Source: Diprion similis (lineage: Eukaryota; Arthropoda; Insecta; Hymenoptera; Diprionidae). Taken from it: 64,000 bases of DNA. The notes under the pieces are model-generated. The model did no database searches. It was given only the letters and a program-made list of their open reading frames with translations, and was not told the origin of the DNA. How positions within the stretch are numbered: position 1 is the first letter of the stretch; every line of letters starts with the position of its first letter. The DNA lies in the NCBI RefSeq assembly GCF_021155765.1, contig NC_060108.1, forward strand, positions 25,197,025 through 25,261,024, read 5' to 3'. Positions 1 to 11,400 of the stretch are shown here, piece after piece. The position numbers were made by a program, and so were the translations under genes.

Positions 1-626
1 AATCTTTGCGTAAACAACGCAGTGCCTCGCATTGCCTCTTATGTCAAACAGCTCCAGCCACTCAGCGTGCATAATGTAGATATAGTTTTCACCCGAGTCA
101 TATATATGCCTAATTCTCGTGTCGTGCCTTCCGTTGAAGAGGAGATCTGAACATGGTATCAGGCACAGGGGAAGCTCGATTCAATTTCAACAAATTCTCT
201 TATTGTCAACAGGTGACCTTTTGCAGAGGGTGCAGCTCCAGCACAGCGCCATGCCACGATGCGAAAATATCAGCATAGTTTCGGTGAACACCGTATGCAC
301 CGAGGCAGCCTATTCCAACGACGATTGCAACGTGAGTCTGAATTATAACGATAGTACTAAACCCACGTGGGAAAACAGGACTTTCCACATTCCCGCCTGC
401 GACGGGAAAATTTCTGTCGAGAATTCATTCAACGTTTTACTTTGACTTCCAGGAAGAAGAGGTGGCCGGAAGTCCGATGCTCTGTCTCCTTGGCGACGCG
501 CGAAGATGGGCTCTAGCAGGTGTTGGAAGCTGGAGAATAGCGTGTCCGAAGGCTGGAGTCGAACGGCCGAGACTCTACGATCAGATCTCGTCAAACGTGG
601 CGTGGATCAGATCGACGATAAGCTGA
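1..626 (+). CDS. Serine protease homologue, C-terminal part (5' end outside window)
   Basis: Three exons can be joined in frame: 1-118 (partial), 213-331 and 453-626 (TGA stop). The reading matches the last part of a trypsin/chymotrypsin fold: LLQRVQLQ then a Cys, the segment NTVCTEAAYSNDDC, then EVAGSPMLCL, and near the end WALAGVGSW and ISSNVAWI, which correspond to the family's GIVSWG and Y..V..FVDWI regions. In active enzymes the segment after NDDC reads GDSGGP. Here it reads VAGSP, so Ala stands where the catalytic Ser is expected, with about two extra residues before it. That makes a non-catalytic homologue likely. The His and Asp of the triad lie outside the window. The donor at 119 (C/gtgtcg) is weak, so the first exon is the least certain piece. 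Confidence 0.72.
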
Positions 627-2347
627 ATTTACCGACTCGCGCTGACGATCGGCGATTATGCTTGTGTATTTATAAATAATTGTACTTTTCGTAGGATCGT
701 ACGTCTCGACGCTATCGGTTGATCGCAGCAGCTTACCACGCTTCCAATGTTACCAGGATCTTCGTGCATTTCATTATTATTATTATCATTAGATTTTTTC
801 TCAATTTTTACACGAAGTTGCGTATATTTTATTAGGAATTATATCCTCTGACCCGTTGAAATGATGACTGGTCCAAGCTGCTGCTGAGATTAATGTTGTT
901 AGAGAGTAACGAAATGTGATAAAATCGTAGATCTGCAATGTCGCGTCTGAAAAAGAAATTTATTTACTTTATGATGTACTTGAAAATATTTGCCTACATG
1001 CATATTTGAGGCGTGGCGATATTCGCACTGTAATTTGACCTTAATTTTTAATCGTGTATAGTTCTGATCAAATTGTAAATACTATTATTATATTAATCCA
1101 TATTCTATTCACATTTTAGATTTTATGTTACCTCTTATCGTACAATCAGCTATACTTATATCTTGTACATGTGAGTACAGTTTAATATCAGATGGATCTA
1201 CGTCTGGCGGACTTTTGATCACGGCTATATAGGCTTCGGAACGTGTATGATGTGTATAATGCACTGTCGCCTATCGACGCGACGTGTCGTTTAATCTATA
1301 TAGCAATTAGAAGTGACAATATTATCGTGAATTAAATTAGAAAGTAGATTTTATGCTCCAGTATCGCGGCCTGAATTCTTCGCATGGATCGCGTTTAGGC
1401 CTAGATTGCAAATCCCCGCTTATTATTTCACACTACTAAGCTCACCCAGTGTTTTCGCATGTCCTGCATTATCTTTACACTTTTGGGGAGGTAAAATGAT
1501 TTAGACGATTCATGAGAATAAAACTTGAGACATTTAATCTGAGGAAAGAAGATTCCATTCCTTCAAGCAGTCAATCTGCTTTGACTTTCGAATTTTTACT
1601 GACAAAAAGTTCACGACCGTTAATATTTTCATTACTTATAGGTACTTATTGTATTTGTAAAATCTTTGCGTCATGTGTAATTGTAAAGTGTGCCGTATAA
1701 GGCACAATTCCCACTTATAATGACCGTATTTATTTTGTTACCCAATTCTAAAGAATAAAATTCTTATTTTAGTTACCTTTCCTCTCAAATATTTCATCCA
1801 AATAAAACTAACTACAACGGTAAAACCATTGCAGTCACTGAATGGTGGGAAAACTTGTGGAAAAACAAAAATTTAGCAAACATTTTCTTCTCCCTAGTAC
1901 AAAAGTAGGGCGCAAATCTTTCCCAACGAAGGAGAATCCACTCGTGTGAACTCTCGAAGGATTAATTATCCCAGAATAAAATCCATTGCTCATTACGATC
2001 TAACTTGTTTAAACAAGAGATTATTTATTGCAATTGACGCTTATGAGGTTTTAGTGTTTTCTAAATATCTAAAGTGTAGCCTGTCACGAGATAAGAGATT
2101 CCACGGCATCGAGTCGCTTCTGCTTGGTAACCAAATTGTTTCACACTTGGGGCAACGAACTTGGACTATTGCACTTCGGTGCTTTTACACGCATTATTTA
2201 ACACCGCAGGAATAGCTCTTCACCAAGAATTCTCCGTTTCCCAGCCTTCACGTAGAGCTAATGAAACTTGGCGGGTAAGTGGAAAATGCGGAGTGGGAAT
2301 GAGAATAGTAAGTAACGCGCATGACCGACATCCATATCACATGTATC
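627..2347. other. Intergenic, no gene seen
   Basis: AT-rich DNA between the serine protease homologue and the PNPO-like gene. It should include the 3' UTR of the first and the promoter and 5' UTR of the second. An 89-codon open frame at 1946-2215 has no recognisable domain and no supporting splice structure. I see no repeat or RNA gene. Confidence 0.5.
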
Positions 2348-4336
2348 ATGACTGTGCTGCTCAGTAGGATTCTGACGAGTCGATATCCGGGCAACTTCAG
2401 CTCTAATGTGATTAACAAAGCTTGCCGATGCTCAAAGTCATCAAAGATTTTTCGAGACAGCATGGTAAGGAAGCTTCCAATGTAAATTTTACATCCATTT
2501 TGTTCATCTTTAACGTACCTCAGGTATATCGATGCTCAGAGATTATGTAATCCACTGTTTTGACAGTCTAGTGATTTTGAGTTTTCAATAATATCGCGAT
2601 AATTCAGGAGCACTGGCATTAATTGAATAGCAAAATTACACGCATTGTAATATTTATGAGCATATTGAAACCGTCTCGATACAATCTAATTATTGGCCTG
2701 ATTTGATAAGAATTATTATCGATTTGTGTATATGAAAAGTAATTCACTGTCAATTGATGTCATATATGTAACTTTCCCCAAGTTGATAAAGATCTTAGTA
2801 ATATAATCAGTTCAAATTAAATCCGCAACAGGACGCAATTTCGGACTTGGCTTATATTGAGGTGAAAGCTGACAACCCCCTCGTCCTTTTTAAGGAATGG
2901 CAACAAGAGGCGAAGAATTTCGCCTCCGTAATACCGGCGGCTTTCTGCTTGGCTACTGTCTCCAAGTTGGTGTATTTTCATATTGGATCAGGTTGTAATA
3001 TCGTTCAAGGTGTATTATTATCAGTACAAGATATAATTTTTCTTACTTTAGAGAAGGAAAAGTAAGCGCTCGTAATCTCATACTCAGACGCTTAGACGAA
3101 GACGGTTTCGTCATGATGACCGATAGACGGAGTCAGAAATCACAAAACTTGGTAATGAACGTGGTAGAATTTATAAAATCGAATTATCATACTCAGATTT
3201 CATTGAGGCTTATTGTTTCGTGACATACCGTGAACTTAAGTTAACTTTCAGGTCACGAAGCAGATTTAATCCCGTCAATGGAATCTCCTTCTCAGTGTAA
3301 TCTTGAATCACAAAATCCTTTGCATTTAATGTTATTCTCCACAGAGCGAAGTACCATCAGCAGCTATGTGCTTTTTATTGGCGTACAAAAACGACACTGG
3401 AGAACACGTTTCCCGACAGGTGGATACCGACTCAAGTCTTTATTATTCAAAAACTGTTCATAATAATTCCACGGTAACATTATCGTGATAAAATCATGCT
3501 TCTTTTGCTGGATTCCAATACTATACTTTTTACGACATGGGCATTGAAAAGTCCACTTCTTGTGGCAGTTTTCGTTCCGTAAAGTGACGCTTTATACGGC
3601 AGCGAACGAAGTTGCGGAATAAAGTCTTTATTCCGCAGTTTTGATGCGCAGTTCGAAGTGCGCATCCCAAACTGCCGAATGAAGTAGCTTCGTCGAACAG
3701 ATCGCGACATAACCTCACTCTTCGTTTTGCTTTTCCATGCCCACACCGTAAAAATATTGTATGTGGCATGCCCGTAAACCGTTTTTTGGCTCGGATAATT
3801 TCAGTACTCGCTTCCGGCTCGCCTTCAGCTCGTCCTGAAATCTTTACTCTTGCCAAAAAACAGACGGTTTACGAGCATGCCACATAAATAGCTATTGTAA
3901 TCATCTTTTTGATCGGAGGTACGAATAGAGGGTCCAGTTGCAGAAATGAAAAAGGAGGATTACCAGGAGCTGTACGACGCTGAAACACTGCCCTGCAAAA
4001 TACGATCCCACGTCTGTCATCAAGGCAAAAAGGTCGAATGGGACGAACTTAAGGCCTCCCATGACCGACTGCTACAGAGCGTTACAGACGACAAGACTGA
4101 TCTACCCATGCCCGATCATTTGTGGGTTGAAATCTGCTCTCAAGTAGCTTGTGGCATAATTTTTTAGAGTTTAGAGGTGATTTGATTGGGAATCCTTTTT
4201 TTTTAGTGTCGCCTATAAGCTGACGCCCTTAATGATGGAATTCTACTATCAACGAGATCACCTGATCGCTGATCGCGTTTTATTCGTTAAGGATTCGAAC
4301 ACGGATGCCTGGAATCATCACCATCTCGCAGCTTGA
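2348..4336 (+). CDS. Pyridoxine-5'-phosphate oxidase-like protein
   Basis: Six exons join in frame: 2348-2464, 2832-2965, 3052-3151, 3345-3419, 3919-4121 and 4207-4336, giving 252 residues. The known family (PNPO) is an FMN enzyme that oxidises pyridoxine or pyridoxamine phosphate to pyridoxal phosphate. Matching segments in order are PLVLFKEWQQEAK, FCLATVSKEGKVSARNLILR, LDEDGFVMMTDRRSQKS, RQVRIEGPVAEM, KIRSHVCHQG and LTPLMMEFYYQRDHLIADR. The length is normal for PNPO. Several positions that contact FMN or PLP in the classical enzyme look altered: RNLILRR for R-LLLK, SQKS for SRKG, DHLIADR for NRLHDR, and the C terminus is HHHLAA rather than ending in LAP. I read it as a divergent paralogue that may have altered activity. 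The first 39 residues are Arg/Ser-rich with few acids, which suits a mitochondrial presequence. Exon 1 is the least secure; donor GTTGGT at 2966 is non-consensus. Confidence 0.82.
3527..3896. repeat. Composite hairpin (MITE-like) element, copy 1, in PNPO-like intron 4
   Basis: Two adjacent inverted-repeat units. Unit one runs 3527-3754: its left arm (TTTTTACGACATGGGCATTG) is mirrored by a right arm at 3730-3754. Unit two runs 3760-3886: its left arm (TATGTGGCATGCCCGTAAAC) is mirrored at 3852-3886. Inside unit one are further palindromes, for example CGGAATAAAGTCTTTATTCCG split around 3615-3635. A second copy in the same orientation and the same composite form lies at 50605-50975. There is no transposase frame, so it would be non-autonomous. 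Minus-strand open frames here are by-products of the repeat. Confidence 0.75.
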
Positions 4337-4701
4337 GAATGGAAATTTACTCTTTCTCATGCTCTTTATCATAATCGTGATCTTCCAGGGTAAAATTATA
4401 CAAAAAACTAAGCGGAACTTGCGTTTGGGCGCTTAAAAGTGAAGTATTTTTATTTTTATATATTGCAAGAATTTATTTTCACATGTTATCATAAAGTAAC
4501 TGTATACCTGATTATAAGACTTGGAACTTGATGTTATAGATATTCAAACGAATCACAGAGTATATTGTATCAATCGGCTCGTTTACTGTATTTGTATGCG
4601 ATATAGTTTTCTACCGTAACACACGCATCACCGACAAACGTAGTTATGCTTTCCTTTTTTTTTACGTAAGATCGCCTGTCGTCTGTTATCTTTAACGTTG
4701 A

Positions 4702-4875
4702 GACAAACCCCATTCTAAGCATTATTCAGCTGCCGAGAAGGCCAGGGCACGTCTGATCGTGAGTAAAATAATTGAAAAACTCGTCATCGTGGAAGCTGCA
4801 AAAGCGAATGCAGCTAATCCACAGATCAAAATATTCGGCAAACTTGAACATCGGCATTATGAAGAGGGTTCGTAG
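4702..4875 (+). CDS. Possible orphan exon or gene remnant
   Basis: An open stretch without a start Met reads AAEKARARLIVSKIIEKL, then VIVEAAKANAANPQIKIFGK, and ends LEHRHYEEGS and TAG. It looks like amphipathic helix followed by a short tail, and codon use looks coding. A good acceptor (attattcag) precedes the helix at 4729. I do not recognise a family. It could be an alternative 3' exon of the PNPO-like gene, an exon of an unlocated gene, or a decayed remnant. A perfect donor (GTGAGTAAA) sits inside it at 4759, so a shorter 5' exon is also possible. Confidence 0.25.
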   Translation, partial: DKPHSKHYSAAEKARARLIVSKIIEKLVIVEAAKANAANPQIKIFGKLEHRHYEEGS

Positions 4876-5699
4876 ATTTCAGGATTGTAGCAATCAGGAA
4901 GGGAAGCAGCATTAAATTCTGAAGGAACTTCCTGACCCATCCCATCACTCGTATACCTGCCGACAGAAAATCCGTCAGACTTAGGTAGCAGGGCTAGAAA
5001 TAGAACCTTTTTGGCTCTTTGCACTCTACAGGTCAGAACGCGCTATAGTAAAAATCGAACCTGTCAGCTGTGTTAAATTCTTTCTCGATTTGCAGATTTT
5101 TTACGGTCTGAGAATTCGGAGAACAAACTTTGTTGTATACTAATTTTCGATGAAAGCCGCAACAACGCAAATTTTATGTATTTAAGGGGGTGCCCTAGTC
5201 GATTTCGATGTTGACGTACGTAGACTCCGAATATCGAAGCTACGTGTCTCAGTCGCAAAAAGGGCTTAATAGCCCGATTTTATACATAATTTTGAACAAA
5301 AAGACACTTTCATTTGCTGCATAGATGAAAAAATGGCTGATTTCGTAGAATCTGAGCCATTTCTTGATTTCGAAAAACGAATACTCTTTAACACGAGAGT
5401 TACTACGCCGCTGGAGGTTTCTTTCCTCCCCTTTTCGACGTTTCGTCGCCGTGGTATCGAAGCCAGCATTTTCGTGACGCGGTACATGCAGCATCACGTT
5501 ATCATTCAGTAATCTTAAATATAAATAACATAAACGGTAAACGACCGCGCATCAGATTCGCCAAAGGTCACTGACTTATCGGCCAACTGCGACCGGACTC
5601 ACTGATCACTGCTCGGATTCGACCGATTCGACCGATCAAAACTGTACAAAAACATTTGAGACACGTGCTGAAAGCCACGAGGGAGCACCGGGAACCAGG

Positions 5700-5884
5700 C
5701 TAGAGTCGACGCCTATGCCTGCTCCGATCTGCCCCCCCCCCCCCTCCGCCGCTCGTTTCCACCAACTCTAGCTGGCTCACCGGAGGCGGCGCAGAAGCAT
5801 ATTTAACATCTCACAATCAGTCGAAGGGAACTGAGTGCGCAGAGCAGCGCTGAGAGTCCAGCGCGCCTGTTCCGTTTCAGCAGC
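5700..5884 (+). promoter_or_regulatory. Candidate CAD promoter and 5' leader
   Basis: GC-rich DNA just upstream of the CAD start, with a TATA-like TATTTAA at 5800 and an initiator-like TCAGTCG at 5817. The spacing is about 19 bases, short for a working TATA-initiator pair, so only one of the two may be used. A C-run lies at the upstream edge. Placement rests on position and motif only. Confidence 0.3.
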
Positions 5885-8493
5885 ATGAGTGAGTCGATCA
5901 AGCCCACGTTGGGAGGAAGCTACCTCACCCTCGAAGATGGGACCGTTTTACGAGGTCGAGGATTCGGGGCCCCAGTCCCCGTCGATGGAGAAGTCGGTCA
6001 GTGGATTCACTCCTTAATTCCTGCCTTTGTAATTTAGGGCTGCGCAGCGGCAACGCCATGCCGACTATTCGGCGTTAACACGTGGTCGCGTTCCGGTAAA
6101 TGGTTGTGGTCGACAATGCGCGATGTGCGAATAGCCGCTCTGCAATGTCAGTGACACGAAATTTCAATCACAGATGAATAGAGCTAGTCTTTCCATTTTC
6201 GAAGCCACGCGCCGTTTTTGGAACGCACTGTCGCTGCCGCAGTCTTCGGATTTTCATATTTAGGCATGCAACAGGTCGTCACATATCCGAGATATATAAT
6301 TCGTGTTCAGTGTTTAGTCGTCTTCCATGGCTGGAAGAAAAAGTTTTATAATATTTCATTCTTCCACAAGCTTTTTTCCATTGCTCCTCTATTCATGCTT
6401 CTGATTTTAATGCGGATATTATAAAGTCTCGTGTCTGAACCATTGAGTTGTAATAATTTAAATTCCATCAACTTTCTGCAGCTTCAAAAGTTTGAACAAG
6501 CAAACTCACATACTGGTCCCATGCCTGAAGTAGAGCTACTGTATAATCTATTACACAAGTAAGCCGTTAAAATGAATGTAATCGGCAATTCAACGTTTCG
6601 TATCTGGTGAATAGATAATTTGGAATCAATGGTTTTATTTTATGATAGTAACAAAAATCCCGATATGAAACGTGAGTTCTTACCCTTAGTATTGAGTAGT
6701 AAACACTCTGTATGTGACCATTATTCGACAAATGAAATGTTCAATGAAATACTAGTTCCCTATCTCGTCATTCGTCTATCACACTTGATCAAATCTTATT
6801 TCGGTACCTATTCGTGAATAATACGTGCCATCGTAATGCAATCAAGCTTCGTGACTTACAAATCAGTTTGAGTCAATTGTTATGACTTAGTGAAGGTGAC
6901 GATATTTAATTTTGTGGAACAATTTATATTGACAAAAATTGTATTAGAATAGCACGCGTATGTGAAACACATTCGATCATGAATTTTACATCGCAGACAT
7001 TATAGATACGTGTAAAATGATACCAGTAACTCTTCTGCATAAAATAACTATATTATGTGCTGGTATTTACATTCTGCAATTGGTCTTTCCTTCGGGCCAC
7101 ATAAGACAATATGTGAATTTCAAAAACTACACCGAATCCAGAATAAGATTCTTCGAACTTCTCTTCGTGTTTGCAGTTTTTCAGACGGGTATGGTTGGAT
7201 ACCCCGAGTCTTTGACGGATCCGTCGTATCATGGACAAATACTTGTATTGACGTACCCGTTAATTGGAAACTACGGGCTGCCGAACGATCAGAAGGATCA
7301 GTACAATCTTCCATAGTGAGTACCTTTTTCCTTTTCTCCCATGTTTCCTGTGCCTGCAAGATTTATCATCCAATCAATTCGCTGATTCCCCAGCTGGTTC
7401 GAGTCCAATCGAATATGGGCCGCCGGTTTGATAGTCGGGGAACTCTGCGAAACTCCGAGCCACTGGCGGCAAACAAGAACGCTCTCGGAATGGATGAAGG
7501 AGCAAAACATACCCGGAATATACGGAATAGACACGCGAGCTCTGACCAAAATTATCCGGGAGAAGGGCAGCATCCTGGGGAGAATCGTGATCAGCAATTC
7601 AGCGCCAACTCCCAGTCAACTACTTCCGACCTTCGTTGACCCGAACAATAGGAACCTGGTGGCTGAAGTGTCGATCAAAGTGAGGACCTCGTTTTTTTCT
7701 TCATCCATAAACGGACGAAAGAGACTTAGGCCCAACTTGACCTTCATCGATTAATCTTCTTCCCTCAGAAACCTGTGACTTACAATCCAAACGGACATCC
7801 ACGGATCTGCGCTGTTGACTGTGGCTTGAAGTACAACCAGATACGGTGCTTCCTGAATCGTGGTGCTCGTGTTGATGTGGTGCCGTGGAATCACCCGCTG
7901 GACAAATTGGACTACGATGGCTTGTTCCTCAGCAACGGACCTGGAGATCCAGCCATGTGCAAGAATACTGTGGAAAACATTCGTAAGGTTCTCAAGACGG
8001 GCAATAAGCCCATTTTCGGAATCTGCCTCGGTCATCAGTTGTTGTCGGTCGCCGCAGGGTGTACCAGCTATAAGATGAAGTGAGTAAAACGTACGGTCTA
8101 AGCGTAATCTAGCACTTCGGCAGTTTTTTTGATTGTCTCGTTGAACAGGTACGGAAATCGCGGACACAATCAACCGGCCATACATCACGGAACAAGCCGG
8201 TGTTACATGACTTCTCAAAATCACGGTTACGCAATCGACGCAACGAATTTGCCAGACGGCTGGGTGGCTCTGTTTACAAACGCGAACGATAAGACGAACG
8301 AGGGAATCATCCACAAATCTCTGCCGTACTTTTCAGTCCAGTTTCATCCAGAGCACACCGCTGGACCCCAAGACCTTGAGTGCCTATTTGACGTCTTTTT
8401 AGACGCCATAAAGAACGAGCCTGTCGCCACTTCTGTTAAGGAAAGACTTACGGAGACTTTAACATCCAAGTCGGTCCCGGCAGCTTCCATTCA
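5885..8493 (+). other. CAD: CAD domain 1: glutamine amidotransferase
   Basis: Exons 1 to 5 (first part). This domain strips ammonia from glutamine and passes it to the CPSase. The small-subunit part reads [17 protein letters not shown] and [19 protein letters not shown]. The class I nucleophile is in [11 protein letters not shown] (Cys), and the catalytic His and Glu are in [11 protein letters not shown]. So the glutaminase triad looks complete. Confidence 0.93.
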
Positions 8494-11400
8494 GAGACCC
8501 AAAAAAGTGCTCATCCTCGGCTCTGGTGGTCTGAGTATCGGCCAAGCTGGAGAATTCGACTATTCGGGCTCTCAAGCGATCAAGGCTCTTAGAGAAGAGA
8601 AGATTCAAACGTTATTGATAAACCCGAACATCGCAACGGTCCAGACGTCAAAAGGCTTGGCTGACAAGGTCTACTTCCTGCCAATTATACCGGAGTACGT
8701 TGAACAAGTCATCAGATCGGAAAGACCCGATGGAGTCCTATTGACTTTCGGTGGTCAGACGGCACTCAATTGCGGTGTAAAACTTCAGAGGGACGGTGTG
8801 TTCGATCGGTACAACGTAAAAATTCTCGGCACACCAATACAGTCTATAATTGAGACGGAAGACCGAAAGCTTTTTGCAGAAAGGGTAAACGAGATCGGTG
8901 AAAAGGTCGCTCCAAGTGCGGCTGTCTATAATATACAAGAGGTACGATCAAATCGAATTATTCTTGCAGATCATCACGAGTAATCTGCGTTGTTTCACAG
9001 GCCTTAGAAGCTGCCGAAAAACTGGGCTATCCGGTAATGGCACGTGCTGCTTTCTCCCTTGGGGGATTGGGCTCTGGATTCGCCAACACCAAGGAGGAAC
9101 TGAAGACTCTTGCCCAGCAGGCACTGGCTCATTCGAATCAACTGATTATAGATAAATCGCTGAAAGGTTGGAAGGAGGTGGAGTACGAAGTGGTCAGAGA
9201 CTCTTGCGACAACTGCATCACGGTTTGCAACATGGAGAACGTTGACCCCCTAGGTATTCACACCGGGGAGTCAATCGTTGTGGCGCCTAGTCAGACTCTA
9301 AGCAATAAGGAGTATAACATGCTTAGGACGACAGCAATTAACGTGATCAGACACTTTGGCGTTGTTGGTGAATGCAACATTCAGTACGCTCTGAATCCCA
9401 TTTCGGAGGAATACTACATAATCGAAGTAAACGCCAGACTCTCGCGAAGCTCAGCTCTCGCAAGCAAAGCCACCGGGTACCCATTGGCCTACGTTGCGGC
9501 GAAGCTCGCCCTCGGGATTCCGCTTCCAGATATCAAGAACTCTGTAACCGGCGAAACTACTGCCTGCTTTGAACCCAGCTTGGATTATTGCGTCGTGAAA
9601 ATACCCCGTTGGGATCTGAGCAAGTTCCAAAGAGTCAGCACTAAGGTATGAAAATTGACTCAGGTTATGTGGTAGAAATTGTAAACGCAAAAATCCATGG
9701 TACTTGAACGCTTACAGATCGGAAGTTCGATGAAGAGCGTCGGTGAGGCGATGGCGATTGGTAGAAAGTTTGAAGAGGCTTTCCAGAAGGCCCTTCGCAT
9801 GGTGGATGAAAATGTGAACGGCTTTGACCCGTATTTGAAAAAGATTGATGACGAGGACCTGGAGAGACCGACAGATAAGAGGATGTTCGTTTTGGCAGCA
9901 GCATTGAAGGCTGGCTATACGATCGATCGATTGTACCAGTTGACAAAAATTGATCGTTGGTTTTTGGAAAAAATGAAAAACATCACATCCTACTACACGC
10001 TTCTCGAAGATCTCGACCAGACGAAGCTCTCCCACGAAGTTCTACTACGTGCCAAACAAATCGGTTTTTCTGACAAGCAGATCGCGACTGCGGTGAAAAG
10101 CACCGAACTTGCTGTCCGCAAACAACGACAAGAAAGCAACATTAGACCGTTTGTCAAACAAATCGATACTGTCGCTGCCGAGTGGCCGGCTACCACAAAC
10201 TACCTTTACCTGACCTACAATGGAAATAGCCACGACCTTCAATTCCCTGGGGGATACACCATGGTTATTGGTACGTAAGATTCATTCGCTCAGTAATAAT
10301 TTTCGACGCCATTATTGCATCGAATCATTGCAAAACTCTCTTCTAGGTTCTGGCGTGTACCGGATTGGAAGTTCGGTGGAATTTGACTGGTGCGCTGTTG
10401 GTTGCCTTAGAGAATTGCGTCGTCTCAACCGAAAAACTATAATGGTGAATTACAACCCGGAGACAGTGAGCACAGATTACGATATGTGCGATCGTTTGTA
10501 CTTCGAGGAAATATCCTTCGAAGTCGTTATGGATATTTACGACCTTGAGAACCCGGAGGGCGTTATTCTATCCATGGGGGGTCAGCTGCCGAACAACATA
10601 GCGATGGATTTGCACAGGCAGCAAGCCCGGATACTGGGAACCTCACCCGAGTCCGTTGACGGTGCTGAAAATCGATTCAAATTCTCACGGATGTTGGACC
10701 GCATTGGCATTTCGCAGCCCAGGTGAGCAGCATCAAAAATGCTCCAAAATCTGGCATATCTAGACGATCATTAAAAATTTGATATTCAGGTGGAAGGAGT
10801 TGACCAATCTCCAGTCAGCCATTGACTTTTGTGAAGAAGTTGGGTATCCCTGTCTCGTTCGACCCTCCTACGTACTCAGTGGAGCTGCAATGAACGTTGC
10901 ACACTCCAATCAGGATTTGGAATCGTATTTGAAAAACGCTAGTGACGTCAGTAAGGAGCACCCAGTCGTGATATCGAAGTTTATACTTGAGGCGAAGGAA
11001 ATTGACGTCGACGCAGTGGCCTACGACGGGGTCATCCTCTGCATGGCCGTTTCTGAGCATGTGGAAAACGCCGGAGTCCATTCGGGCGATGCGACGCTGG
11101 TAACACCACCTCAGGACATAAATCCACAGACCTTGGCCAAGATCCGTGCAATTTCCAAAGCCATCGCAGCATCCCTCGAAGTTACGGGACCCTTCAATAT
11201 GCAACTGATAGCCAAGGTGATGGTTGACCTTTGAATAATCTAAACCAGATTCTAATTTCGTATGATTTTTCACCACAGGATAACGAGCTTAAAGTCATTG
11301 AGTGCAACGTCAGGGTCTCCAGATCGTTTCCGTTCGTTTCCAAAACGTTGGACCACGATTTTGTCGCGATGGCGACTCGCCTAATTGTCGGCGAAACCGT

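Larger units (their letters stand above)
4337..5884. other. Intergenic between PNPO-like gene and CAD
   Basis: Holds the 3' UTR of the PNPO-like gene, the possible orphan exon at 4702-4875, and the CAD promoter and leader. Open frames on the minus strand between 5073 and 5497 are short and match nothing. A run of 14 C (about 5731-5744) and a GC-rich patch precede CAD. Confidence 0.45.

Noticed and set aside
3530-3856. Minus-strand open frames of 88 and 108 codons, with similar ones at 50543-50796
   Set aside because: They fall entirely within the two copies of the hairpin repeat and have no domain.
5800-5823. TATA box plus initiator for CAD
   Set aside because: Spacing of about 19 bases is too short for a standard pair; kept only as a weak promoter call.
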